Source of the DNA: Gallionella sp.
Lineage (GTDB): Bacteria; Pseudomonadota; Gammaproteobacteria; Burkholderiales; Gallionellaceae
Direction: 5' to 3'
Length of the DNA: 64,000 nucleotides
NCBI GenBank assembly: GCA_030652475.1
Contig: JAUSAO010000105.1
Location: 1-64,000, forward strand
Shown here piece by piece: positions 51,557 through 60,528 of this stretch; within the stretch, counting starts at the first letter, position 1; the number at the start of each line of letters is the position of its first letter. The notes beneath the pieces were generated by a model. That model saw only the letters and a program-made list of their open reading frames with translations, made no database searches and was not told where the DNA came from. The position numbers were made by a program, and so were the translations under genes.

Positions 51557-52017
51557 TTGGAACCTTTGAAATGTGTTGTGAGGAGTAACGCTACAACAAG
51601 TGAGAACGAAAGTACGGACAAGAGCGGAATGGTCACGAAGCCGAACCATACCACCGTGACGTTGGAACACGGCACGCCCTGCTGGCAGGGTTTGATGCTA
51701 TCAGGTATCCATCCGGCGATGAGCGCAAGGTGAAACAGCGCCAATCCCAAGCCCGCGAGTGCCAACGGCAAGGCATAGCGCACGACACGCGGATCGAATG
51801 GAAATAGTCCGGCAGCGAGCACAAGCGCCAGCGGGAACATGGTGATCCGCTGATACCAGCAAAGTACGCAGGGCGTGTAGCCCATCACTTCGCCAAGAAA
51901 CAAAGCACCAAGTGTAGAAACAGTGGCGATCAGCCAGGCGCTGAAAATCAGTGACCATCCAATGGGGGCAGTGTTGGGCATGGCATCAATTCGTTCAGTG
52001 GCTCTTGTAAAATTCAT
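51553..52017 (-). CDS. DsbB-like disulphide bond formation protein
   Basis: A 154-aa four-helix membrane protein with CVLC in GYTPCVLCWYQRI (quinone-side pair) and a second periplasmic cysteine pair in SIKPCQQGVPCSNVTVVWFG. This is the DsbB pattern; it passes electrons from DsbA to quinone. Its ATG overlaps the ATPase stop in ATGA and it overlaps the DsbA-like gene, forming a three-gene unit. Confidence 0.9.
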   Translation of the reverse strand: MNFTRATERIDAMPNTAPIGWSLIFSAWLIATVSTLGALFLGEVMGYTPCVLCWYQRITMFPLALVLAAGLFPFDPRVVRYALPLALAGLGLALFHLALIAGWIPDSIKPCQQGVPCSNVTVVWFGFVTIPLLSVLSFSLVVALLLTTHFKGSK

Positions 52018-54146
52018 TTGTTAGTAGCCCCCGTAACTTTGAGCAACCGCATGCCGTTGAACACCACGATCAGGCTGGCTCCCATATCGGCGAAGACCGC
52101 CATCCAAAGCGTGGCTTTTCCCGCGAGCGCTAGGACGAAAAATATCGCCTTAATACCGATGGCCAGTGTGATGTTTTGCCGCAGCACGCGGGAAGTGTCG
52201 CAGCTTAGTTGAATGAAGTGTGGCAGTTTGCGCAAATCGTCATCCATCAAGGCTACATCGGCAGTCTCGATGGCAGTATCTGTTCCGGCTGTACCCATAG
52301 CGAAGCCGATAGATGCCTTGGCCAACGCCGGTGCGTCGTTAATACCATCGCCCACCATACCGACCTTGCCGTAGCGGCGGATCAAATCATCAATGACCGC
52401 CAGTTTTTCCTCGGGCAGTAGGTTGCCACGCGCATCATCAATGCCCACTTGGGCAGCGATGGCACTGGCCGTAGTCTGGTTGTCGCCGGTCAACATCACC
52501 GATACCACGCCGAGTGCGTGAAGCTGTCGGATTGCCTCGGCGCTGTGTTCGCGCACGGTATCGGCAACACCAATGACGCACAGCGGCACATTTTTAGTGG
52601 ACAGCACCACGGCCGTTTTGCCTTCTTCTTCCAGCCGCATCAGCACCTCTTCAACATGCAGCCCACAGATGCCCAGTTCTTCGACCTGCCGGTGGTTGCT
52701 TACATAGTAAAGTTGCCCATCAATAACCGCTTTCGCACCACGACCTGTGAGGGACTCGAACGAAGTGATTGGCAGCAGCAAACGCGGACTCCCATCGGCA
52801 GATGTCTGCCAAGCCGAGGTGATAGCGGCCGCGACGGGATGCTCGGAGTGTGCATCCACACTAGCGGCGAGTTGGAGCAAAGCGTCCGTTGCTTGCTCAA
52901 CGAGCGGAATCACATCGGTCACGACAGGCTTGCCGTGGGTGAGCGTGCCGGTCTTGTCCAAGGCCACAACCTTGATCAGCCGCCCATTTTCCAGATGCAC
53001 GCCGCCTTTCACCAGAATGCCCAGCCTTGCTGCAGCGGCAAGGCCGCTGACCACGGTGACTGGCGTGGAGATTACCAGCGCACAGGGGCAGGCGATCACC
53101 AGCATGATCAGCGCCTTGTAGAACCATGGCTCGAACGCAGCGCCGAACAACAGCGGCGGCACGGCTGCCACCAGAACCGCGAACACCACGACGGCAGGCG
53201 TGTAATAGCGCGCGAATTGATCGACAAAGCGCTGCGTCGGCGCGCGCTGGCCTTGCGCTTCCTGAACCGAGCGGATAATGCGGGCAAGCGTGGTGTTGCC
53301 CTTGTTTGCGGTGACGCGAAACTCCAACATGCCACGCTCATTCAGTGTGCCTGCAAAAACCGGATCGCCCGCGACCTTCGCCACAGGAATACTTTCCCCG
53401 GTAATCGGCGCCTGGTTCACCGAACTGCTGCCCACCGTAACTACACCATCCAGCGGAATACGTTCGCCCGGCTTGACGCGAACAGTTTGCCCCACCTGCA
53501 CATCGGATGCAGCCACCTCGTGCCACTCGCCGCTGTCGAGGCGCACAGTGGCGGTCTCCGGAGTCATCGCCATGAGACCCCGGATCGCATTCTTGGCGCG
53601 TTCCAAGGAAAGCGTTTCGATCAACTCGGCCAGCGCGAACAGGAAAATCACCACCGCAGCTTCCGGCCATTCACCGATGGCGACCGCGCCAATCACCGCC
53701 ACACACATCAGAAAATTTATGTTGAGGGTAAAAGTCTTGAGCGCGATCCAACCCTTTTTGAGGGTACTGGAACCAACGGTAGCAATTGAGAATAGGGCGA
53801 GAGCAATGACGGCAGGCGAGTTTTCCGCTGTCCCTGTCCACGCGAGGATTTCCGCAGACAGAGCGGCGACACCTGCCACTGCCATCATCACCCACATCTT
53901 TCGTGACACCGCTGGCGTATCCGCCTCGCAATTGGAACCGCCTTCCGGCTGCGACTTCATGCCTATTTCACGCAAGGCGTCGTGGATGGGTTGCTCATCG
54001 TCCAGCGTGTGCGCAACGGTAAGGCGGCGATCAATAAGATTGAACGCTAGATCGCCGATGCCCTGCACGGCTCCAAGACGCTTGCGGATCAGCGCCTCCT
54101 CGGTCGGGCAATCCATGTTGCTGATGATGAATGTCGAATGTTTCAT
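52014..54146 (-). CDS. P1B-type metal ATPase, Zn/Cd/Pb type
   Basis: A 710-aa heavy-metal exporter. N-terminal HMA-like part with NMDCPTEEALIRKRL; actuator TGES in PITGESIPVAKVA; channel motif VIACPCALVISTPV (CPC); phosphorylation motif ALDKTGTLTHGKPVV; hinge GDGINDAPALAKASIGFAMG. MDCPTEE and the CPC type point to Zn(II)/Cd(II)/Pb(II) rather than copper. It is the first gene of the ATPase-dsbB-dsbA unit. The regulator (MerR or ArsR type) is not in the window. Confidence 0.94.
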   Translation of the reverse strand: MKHSTFIISNMDCPTEEALIRKRLGAVQGIGDLAFNLIDRRLTVAHTLDDEQPIHDALREIGMKSQPEGGSNCEADTPAVSRKMWVMMAVAGVAALSAEILAWTGTAENSPAVIALALFSIATVGSSTLKKGWIALKTFTLNINFLMCVAVIGAVAIGEWPEAAVVIFLFALAELIETLSLERAKNAIRGLMAMTPETATVRLDSGEWHEVAASDVQVGQTVRVKPGERIPLDGVVTVGSSSVNQAPITGESIPVAKVAGDPVFAGTLNERGMLEFRVTANKGNTTLARIIRSVQEAQGQRAPTQRFVDQFARYYTPAVVVFAVLVAAVPPLLFGAAFEPWFYKALIMLVIACPCALVISTPVTVVSGLAAAARLGILVKGGVHLENGRLIKVVALDKTGTLTHGKPVVTDVIPLVEQATDALLQLAASVDAHSEHPVAAAITSAWQTSADGSPRLLLPITSFESLTGRGAKAVIDGQLYYVSNHRQVEELGICGLHVEEVLMRLEEEGKTAVVLSTKNVPLCVIGVADTVREHSAEAIRQLHALGVVSVMLTGDNQTTASAIAAQVGIDDARGNLLPEEKLAVIDDLIRRYGKVGMVGDGINDAPALAKASIGFAMGTAGTDTAIETADVALMDDDLRKLPHFIQLSCDTSRVLRQNITLAIGIKAIFFVLALAGKATLWMAVFADMGASLIVVFNGMRLLKVTGATNK

Positions 54147-54231
54147 TGTCTTGATCCCTTTCTGTTGAACGCATTTTACTTCCTCGATTCTTCTGTGAAG
54201 TCCGCGCCCGTGCTGGACGCGGACAGGATGC

Positions 54232-54696
54232 TTATTTCGGCATTGGCATGGATTCCTGCTGATTCTGGTGTTCCATCATTTGGTCCATCATCATCTGCAT
54301 CATTTCCATGTGTTTTTCCATCATGTCGCCACCCTTCATTCCACTTTTCATGTCGCCGCCCATCATGCCGCCGCTCCCCTTCATGTCGTCACACATACCG
54401 CGCATCATCTTCATACTTTCGCGCATGCTTGCCATATGCTGCTGCATGAGTTTCCGGCGTTCCTTGGGGTCCGTGGTTTTGCGGATTTCTTCCATCTGTG
54501 CCTGCATTTTTTTCATCTGCTCCTGCATCTGGCCCATTTGCCTATCGGTTTGTTTGTCTGCGGTACCCGCGGTCTTGCTTGATTTGGCTGGCGCGGCTTT
54601 TTTGTCCTGCTCCGGGTGGTGCGCCTCATCGGCAAATGCAAGAGGTGCGGATAGCGCAACTGCGGTGAGTGCGGCAAATAAAATTGATTTTTTCAT
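54232..54696 (-). CDS. Met-rich secreted protein, possible metal-binding
   Basis: A 154-aa periplasmic protein with a signal peptide (MKKSILFAALTAVALSAPLAFA), then a charged coiled-coil (DRQMGQMQEQMKKMQAQMEEIRK) and a C-terminal methionine-rich part (MMRGMCDDMKGSGGMMGGDMKSGMKGGDMMEKHMEMMQMMMDQMMEHQ). Clustered methionine with few histidines suits Cu(I)/Ag(I) or other soft metal binding. It lies upstream of the ATPase on the same strand. Confidence 0.8.
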   Translation of the reverse strand: MKKSILFAALTAVALSAPLAFADEAHHPEQDKKAAPAKSSKTAGTADKQTDRQMGQMQEQMKKMQAQMEEIRKTTDPKERRKLMQQHMASMRESMKMMRGMCDDMKGSGGMMGGDMKSGMKGGDMMEKHMEMMQMMMDQMMEHQNQQESMPMPK

Positions 54697-54752
54697 GACG
54701 TATTTCCTTAAGTTAATGTGAAAAAATGACTACTGTTTTCAGCGATTACTCT

Positions 54753-54998
54753 TTACTTCTTTTGCAAGTCGTCGCGTTTCTGCAAGTACTCTTCGCGTTC
54801 AATTTCTCCCCGAGCATATCGTTCCTCCAGGACGGCCAGCGCCTCGGGCTTTCTTTCACCGTCCGGGGTATTCGAGCGGCGACCACCCATCAGGTACTTC
54901 ACCGTCGCCAGCACCAGCAGTATCGGAATCAGCCAGAAAAACGCCATGCCTAGCCACCCTAACCAATGCCAGCCCATGCTGTAGCCTTCATAATTCAT
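54753..54998 (-). CDS. SHOCT-domain membrane protein
   Basis: An 81-aa protein with an N-terminal membrane helix (LGWLGMAFFWLIPILLVLATVKYL) and a C-terminal SHOCT domain (ALAVLEERYARGEIEREEYLQKRDDL), the short helical pair found in many small membrane proteins. Such proteins occur beside copper or silver resistance genes. It is 56 bp upstream of the Met-rich gene. Confidence 0.85.
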   Translation of the reverse strand: MNYEGYSMGWHWLGWLGMAFFWLIPILLVLATVKYLMGGRRSNTPDGERKPEALAVLEERYARGEIEREEYLQKRDDLQKK

Positions 54999-55062
54999 CC
55001 ACTTACCGATCTTCTTCGTTGAAAACCGCCCCTTGGAGCGCCTGCATCACCCGCTCTGGCCG

Positions 55063-55596
55063 CTACCCCTTGGATATTTCCAAACCAGCAATTAATTTAA
55101 CCGGATTTTGTAAAGTAAAAACAACCGGACATCTTTGCAGCGCAAGCGCTTCCGCTTCCTTTATTTTTTCTTCCGGCGCATCACTTTCAACATGAAGAAT
55201 TACACGCACTTCTTCCATGACAGGGTTGTCGCCCAACCCAAACACACGTGTAAAATCAACATCAGCTTCAACACGTGTGGTAAGTTTTTTTATTTGAATC
55301 CCAAGCATGGAAGCCATAGTTGCAAATGTTCCGGTATAGCAGGATGCAAGGCCATAAAGACAATAATGCATCGGGCCTGGAAACTTGCCTCCGCCGCCCA
55401 TGAACGTGGGATTGTCCACTTTAAAAACAGTTTCTCCCCCTTCATATTTGATAATGGATTGGAACTGAACATCACCTTCTTCGATAATCCATTCACCCTC
55501 GATCACCTGGGTTTTTTTGGCGGCGGAAGGATCGTTTTTTATTTTAGATTCAAACGATTGAACCTTTTGTACATCAACATTATTTACACGTGTCAT
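55063..55596 (-). CDS. OsmC-family protein
   Basis: A 177-aa OsmC/Ohr-type protein. GGGGKFPGPMHYCLYGLASCYTGTFATMASMLGI contains the two reactive cysteine positions, and VFTLQNPVKLIAGLEI the end. These are thiol peroxidases or relatives that handle organic hydroperoxides. The place in a metal and thiol island fits an oxidative-stress role. Confidence 0.85.
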   Translation of the reverse strand: MTRVNNVDVQKVQSFESKIKNDPSAAKKTQVIEGEWIIEEGDVQFQSIIKYEGGETVFKVDNPTFMGGGGKFPGPMHYCLYGLASCYTGTFATMASMLGIQIKKLTTRVEADVDFTRVFGLGDNPVMEEVRVILHVESDAPEEKIKEAEALALQRCPVVFTLQNPVKLIAGLEISKG

Positions 55597-55771
55597 TTTT
55601 AACTCCTCAATTTCAATTGCGGCAAAGAAGGCGATGCCGCGACGCCAAGTTCCAATTCCAGGTTAACCAGCCGACAGAGAAGTACCACATTGCCGACAAA
55701 AGCGCGCCCTCTCATTCGCACCGCCACACCAAGGGTAAAAGCCGGGGGTGGCGCTTGATGTGAAGCCGCGC

Positions 55772-56113
55772 CTATTCATGCACTGCCCCGACAGGAATCG
55801 CCTTGACAATGTCGGTCACATAAATCCACCCCGCCTCGGCCTGGCCGGTGCGGGCGGCGCGCTCGATGATGCCCACCAACTCGTCCATCTGGTGATCCTC
55901 GCAAACCAGTTCCAGCTTCGATTCGTTGATGACTGCTTCGGCCAGTTCTATGGAATAGCGCTGTTCCTTGGCATCCATCGCCTTGAGCAGAATTTTTACC
56001 GGAACAACGGCAAGATTACGGCAGCCGTTCGTGTTGCACAGCCCCGACTCCTTCACGGCGTGAATCACATCGGCGATGCTGTTGTTGTGAATATAAGCCT
56101 TGATTTCTTTCAT
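55772..56113 (-). CDS. PII-like protein linked to RND metal efflux
   Basis: A 113-aa protein with the ferredoxin-like PII fold: MKEIKAYIHNNSIADVIHAVKESG, then VPVKILLKAMDAKEQRYSIELAEAVINESKLELVCEDHQMDELVGIIERAARTGQAEAGWIYVTDIVKAIPV. The end matches the PII C-loop (TGxxxxGxIxVxxVxxxxxI). It lies 53 bp downstream of the czcA-like gene, the position typical of PII-like proteins in CzcABC operons, not of glnB/glnK. Two cysteines (GLCNTNGC) may bind metal. Confidence 0.8.
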   Translation of the reverse strand: MKEIKAYIHNNSIADVIHAVKESGLCNTNGCRNLAVVPVKILLKAMDAKEQRYSIELAEAVINESKLELVCEDHQMDELVGIIERAARTGQAEAGWIYVTDIVKAIPVGAVHE

Positions 56114-56166
56114 GCGGATTCTCCTGTTGGGTAATTACGTGCGGCCCGGTCAGGCCGCACGTTGGT

Positions 56167-59100
56167 TTACTTCTCTGGTTTGCGTTCGCGGCGGTTCTCC
56201 ACCCACTCGTACATTAGCGGCAACAACAGCAAGGTCAGCGCAGTCGAGGTGAACAGTCCGCCCACTACTACTGTTGCCAGCGGCCGCTGGGTTTCTGCCC
56301 CGACACCGCTGGAGAGCAGCATCGGCACCAGGCCGAAGATGGCGATGGAGGCAGTCATCAATACCGGACGCAGGCGCAATGCGGCACCTTGCTTGACCGA
56401 CTCTCTGACCGACAGCCCATGCCGCCGCTGATCGTTGAGGAAGGACACCAGCACAATGCCGTTCAGCATCGCCACCCCGAACACGGCGATGAAACCGATG
56501 GCCGACGGCACCGAGAGATATTGCCCTGTGACGAACAGCCCAATTACCCCGCCGATGGTCGCGAACGGCACATTGGCGATGATCAGTGTCGCGTAGGTGA
56601 GCGAATTGAACGCGGTATAAAGCAGGATAAAGATCAGCCCGATGGTGAGCGGCACGATCAGCGCCAACTTCGTCATGGCACGCTGCTGGTTTTCAAACGC
56701 GCCGCCCCATTCGATCCAGTAGCCGGTTGGAATCTTCACTTCGCGGTTGATTTTTGCTGCTGCCTCCTTCACGAAACTGTCCACATCGCGCCCTTTCACA
56801 TCCATTTGAATCACAGCGTAACGCTGCAGCTGTTCACGTCGAATGAAGGAATAGCCTTCCTCCAGTTCCACCTTGGCGACCCTGGAGAGCGGCACCAGTG
56901 CGCCGCTCTGGGTACGAATCGGGATGTTGTTGATGGCTTCCACGCTGTTGCGAAATTCGGGTGCGAGCCACACCTGGATATTGAAGCGCTTGACCCCGTC
57001 GATCAGCGTACTCACCCCCTTACCGCCGATACCGGCCTGCACCACCTCCAGAATTTCGTCGGCGTTGATCCCGTAGCGCGCCGCCTCATCGCGGTTCACT
57101 TTGATCACCATCTGCGGCTTGCCTTTGTTCGCTTCCAGCGACAGATCCGCGACGCCCGGCACTGTCTCCAGGGCGGACTTAAGCTCACCGGACAGGCGGT
57201 CAAGGGTAGTCAAGTCTTCGCCGTAGAGTTTGAGCGCGAGCGTGGCACGCACCCCGGAAATCAATTCCTCGACGCGCATCTGAATCGGCTGGGTAGCCGA
57301 AATCACCGAGGTCGGCACGACCTGTTCCAACTTGTCCTGCATTTCCTGTGAGAGATCAGGGAAAGAAATGGCTTTGGGCCACTGGTCGCGTGGCTTGAGA
57401 TTCACCAGAATTTCCATGTAGTTCACGTCTGAAGTTTCACCCTTTTCCGCGCGCCCGATCATGGCTATGGACGAAGACGTTTGTGGGAAGGTTTTCAGCG
57501 CGTCTTCGATGCGCTCGGAGATGCGGATGGATTCGTCTAGCGAAGTGGAAGGAATACTGGTCACCCGGAACATGATGCCGCCCTCCTGCAAAGTGGGCAT
57601 GAACTCCTTGCCGAGGAAGGGAATCAACGCGAAAGACGCCACCAGCAGCACCAACGCACCGGAAAATACTTTTTTCTTATTCTCCAGCGCCCAATCAAGC
57701 AACGGCAGATAAAGTTTTTTCGCCCACCTGACGATGAAGGTATCTTTCTCCTCCTTCGGCTTCAGGATCAGCGCCGACATGACCGGCACCAGCGTCAGGG
57801 TCAGCAACAGGGAGCCCACCATCGCGAAGGTGATAGTAAGTGCCATCGGCTTGAACAGCTTGCCTTCCAGTCCGGTGAGGGAAAACAGCGGCAGGAATAC
57901 CACAATGATGATCAAAATCGCAAACGCGGTAGGATTAATCACTTCCCGCGCCGCTTCCAGGATAACGTGCGTCTTGTTCACGGCCTTGCCGGTCTGGTGC
58001 GAGAGCAAGCGGAAGCCGTTCTCCACCATCACCACGGCGCCGTCCACCATCATCCCGATTCCTACTGCCAAGCCCGCCAGCGACATCAGGTTGGCCGACA
58101 AACCCCACTGCCGCATCAAAATGAAGCTGATCAGCATGGCCAGCGGCAGGGCGATGATGACCACCACCGCAGAGCGGATTTCACCCAGGAACAAAAACAG
58201 GATGATAACCACTAGGATGGAACCCTCGATCAGTGCATCTTCTGCGGTTTTGACAGCCTTATCTACCAGTTCCGTACGATCGTAGACCGTATTGATGGCG
58301 ATGCCGGCCGACAGCGACTGCTGTACGGTTTTAAGCTTCTCCTTCACGGCGTCCACTACGTTCTTGGCGTTCTCGCCGATACGCTGCAACGCCATGCCTA
58401 GCACGACTTCCTTGCCGTCCTTGGTCACCGCGCCGGAGCGCAGGGCTGGTGCCTCCTTGACTTCAGCCACGTCGCGCACATAAATAGGTGTCCCCTCACG
58501 GGTGGCCAACACCACGTTGCCGATGTCCTGCACGTTACCAACCAGGCCAAGGCCGCGCACCAGATACTGCTCCTGCCCGATGTCGAGATATTGTCCGCCA
58601 ACCTGATGGTTGTTAGCGGTGAGGGTCTCCATCACTGTCTTGAAGCTCAGCCCGTACTTGATTAGTTTTTGCGGATTAATTAACACCTGATATTGCTTTT
58701 CCTGTCCGCCCCATGACATCACGTCGTCAACACCCCGTGCAGTTCTCAGCACCAGGCGAACGTTCCAGTCCTGCAAGGTGCGCAGATCCATTTCGGATAA
58801 CTTCTTGTCGGCAGTTTCAATGGTGTACCAGAACACTTGCCCCAATCCCGAACTATTGGCACCGAGCACAGGCTCCCCATAACCTTGCGGAATACGGCTC
58901 TTGACCTCCTGTAGCTTCTCACCCACCAAGCGGCGGGCAAAATAGATGTCCACATCGTCCTTGAAATAAACGCTGACGTAAGACAGCCCAAACAACGAAA
59001 CCGAGCGTATTTCCTCCACTCCAGGCAAGCCGGCCATGACACCTTCCACTGGAAAGGTCAGTAGCTTTTCCACATCCTCGGCGGCCAGCCCTGACGCTTC

Positions 59101-59253
59101 GGTATAGATGCTCACCTGTACAGGCGTCACGTCGGGAAATGCATCAACTGGTACTTCGCGCCAGGCTTTCACGCCCAGCAACACAACCAGCAGGAACGCC
59201 ACTAGCACCAGCACTTTGTAGCGCAATGAGAGGTCAACAATATGATTTAACAT
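56167..59253 (-). CDS. czcA: CzcA/CusA-type RND metal efflux pump
   Basis: A 1028-aa heavy-metal efflux RND permease with twelve membrane helices and two large periplasmic loops. Motifs include GLAVGIGMMVDGAVVMVENGFRLL, where CzcA of the Zn/Co/Cd group has a first aspartate replaced here by glycine, the later D and E being kept; DAFPDVTPVQVSIYTEA at the N-terminus; and FGVAMLNGIVLVSFLNDQRRHGL in the second half. Substrate group therefore uncertain. It forms an operon with the adaptor and outer-membrane genes upstream. Confidence 0.95.
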   Translation of the reverse strand: MLNHIVDLSLRYKVLVLVAFLLVVLLGVKAWREVPVDAFPDVTPVQVSIYTEASGLAAEDVEKLLTFPVEGVMAGLPGVEEIRSVSLFGLSYVSVYFKDDVDIYFARRLVGEKLQEVKSRIPQGYGEPVLGANSSGLGQVFWYTIETADKKLSEMDLRTLQDWNVRLVLRTARGVDDVMSWGGQEKQYQVLINPQKLIKYGLSFKTVMETLTANNHQVGGQYLDIGQEQYLVRGLGLVGNVQDIGNVVLATREGTPIYVRDVAEVKEAPALRSGAVTKDGKEVVLGMALQRIGENAKNVVDAVKEKLKTVQQSLSAGIAINTVYDRTELVDKAVKTAEDALIEGSILVVIILFLFLGEIRSAVVVIIALPLAMLISFILMRQWGLSANLMSLAGLAVGIGMMVDGAVVMVENGFRLLSHQTGKAVNKTHVILEAAREVINPTAFAILIIIVVFLPLFSLTGLEGKLFKPMALTITFAMVGSLLLTLTLVPVMSALILKPKEEKDTFIVRWAKKLYLPLLDWALENKKKVFSGALVLLVASFALIPFLGKEFMPTLQEGGIMFRVTSIPSTSLDESIRISERIEDALKTFPQTSSSIAMIGRAEKGETSDVNYMEILVNLKPRDQWPKAISFPDLSQEMQDKLEQVVPTSVISATQPIQMRVEELISGVRATLALKLYGEDLTTLDRLSGELKSALETVPGVADLSLEANKGKPQMVIKVNRDEAARYGINADEILEVVQAGIGGKGVSTLIDGVKRFNIQVWLAPEFRNSVEAINNIPIRTQSGALVPLSRVAKVELEEGYSFIRREQLQRYAVIQMDVKGRDVDSFVKEAAAKINREVKIPTGYWIEWGGAFENQQRAMTKLALIVPLTIGLIFILLYTAFNSLTYATLIIANVPFATIGGVIGLFVTGQYLSVPSAIGFIAVFGVAMLNGIVLVSFLNDQRRHGLSVRESVKQGAALRLRPVLMTASIAIFGLVPMLLSSGVGAETQRPLATVVVGGLFTSTALTLLLLPLMYEWVENRRERKPEK

Positions 59254-59262
59254 GGCTGTCCC

Positions 59263-60498
59263 CTATTCCGCGCTGATTTGAGATTTGAGCAGCCGCGCTT
59301 TGAGCGCGTAGGCACCGCTCACCACCACGCTCTCGCCCGCCGCCACGCCGGATTTCAGGACGGCATATCCCTGTGCACGTTCACCCACTTCGACGGCGCG
59401 CGGCTTGAATCCACCGCTTTCGGCAACAAATACCGTCGGTTGCCCCTGCAACAGCAACACGGTGTCTTCCGGCACAATCAGCGCTTTTGCGCTCGCCCCG
59501 GTGGTGTTTATCGCGGCAGTGGCAAACATTTCCGGTTTCAATCTGCCATCCAGATTCGGCACTTCCACTCGTGCCTTGATCGTGCGGGTTTCCTTGTTCA
59601 CCGTGTTGCTGATGTAGGTAAGCCGTCCCTTGAATACTTCACCTGGGTAGGCGGAAATGATGACTGTGGCCTGCGCGCCTACTTTGACCTTGCCAAGGTC
59701 TTTCTCGAATAGATCAGTTTCGATCCACAAGACGGACAGATCGGCCACGGTGAAGAGTAATTTATCCGGCGTGGCGAGTTCCCCAAGCACCGCTTTCTTC
59801 TCAATAATTGTGCCGGCGAAGGGCGCAACAAGCTGGAATACAGAACCAGACTGTTTTTCAGGATCAACGCCCAACATGCGTAATTTTTCACTTGCTGCAC
59901 GTAAGCCCGCACGGGCTTTTTCATGATCGGCGCGAGCACGCAAGTAGTCCTTCTCGGGAATGATGTTGTCGGCATTCAGCCGCTGGGCACGTTCGAAACT
60001 GGCTTGGGTTACTCCCGCCTCACTCGATGCTTGCAGATAGTTTGAACGCGCCTCACCCAGCTCAATGCTATCGAGCATTGCCAGTGTCTGTCCTGGTTTT
60101 ACCCTGTCGCCCAGGTTGGCATTCACCTTGACGACGCGCCCCGGCACGCGTGGGCCTACGTGAGCCAATTTATCCTGGTTGGCCTGAATGGTCGCCGTGA
60201 CCACGAGCTGTTCAGCTTTTTCCTGCAATGCCAATTTTTGCACTTTGATGCCTGCCTTCTGGGCTTCTTCAGTGCTCAGGGTAAGCAACTTCGCGGCGCC
60301 ATTTTCTTCCTGCTTTTCCTGTATGGGTGTTGTCGAGCCTTTGCTTGCAGATTCCATTTTTTCGAACCGCTTTACGTCTTTTTCCGGTACCGATTTGTCG
60401 CCACACCCGGCAAGAAGGGTTACAGACAAGCCCCCGGCCAGGAGCAGTGTGGCCAGCCGTTTCAGGCCACATATTTGTGGATTGTGTGAATTTTTCAT
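59263..60498 (-). CDS. czcB: RND efflux periplasmic adaptor (CzcB-type)
   Basis: A 411-aa membrane-fusion protein with a lipoprotein-type signal (LLAGGLSVTLLAGCGDKSVP, lipobox LAGC), a lipoyl/barrel-sandwich part (VGPRVPGRVVKVNANLGDRVKPGQTLAMLDS), a long alpha-hairpin and a C-terminal beta part. It bridges CzcA to the outer-membrane channel. It is 9 bp upstream of czcA. Confidence 0.93.
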   Translation of the reverse strand: MKNSHNPQICGLKRLATLLLAGGLSVTLLAGCGDKSVPEKDVKRFEKMESASKGSTTPIQEKQEENGAAKLLTLSTEEAQKAGIKVQKLALQEKAEQLVVTATIQANQDKLAHVGPRVPGRVVKVNANLGDRVKPGQTLAMLDSIELGEARSNYLQASSEAGVTQASFERAQRLNADNIIPEKDYLRARADHEKARAGLRAASEKLRMLGVDPEKQSGSVFQLVAPFAGTIIEKKAVLGELATPDKLLFTVADLSVLWIETDLFEKDLGKVKVGAQATVIISAYPGEVFKGRLTYISNTVNKETRTIKARVEVPNLDGRLKPEMFATAAINTTGASAKALIVPEDTVLLLQGQPTVFVAESGGFKPRAVEVGERAQGYAVLKSGVAAGESVVVSGAYALKARLLKSQISAE

Positions 60499-60528
60499 GT
60501 CATGAATTCCTTGTTTTAAATTATTTGT

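Noticed and set aside
52449..53789. 446-codon plus-strand frame opposite the metal ATPase
   Set aside because: Shadow of the ATPase gene; composition is Arg/His-rich and unlike a real protein.
56389..57351. 320-codon plus-strand frame opposite czcA
   Set aside because: Antisense shadow of a conserved gene.
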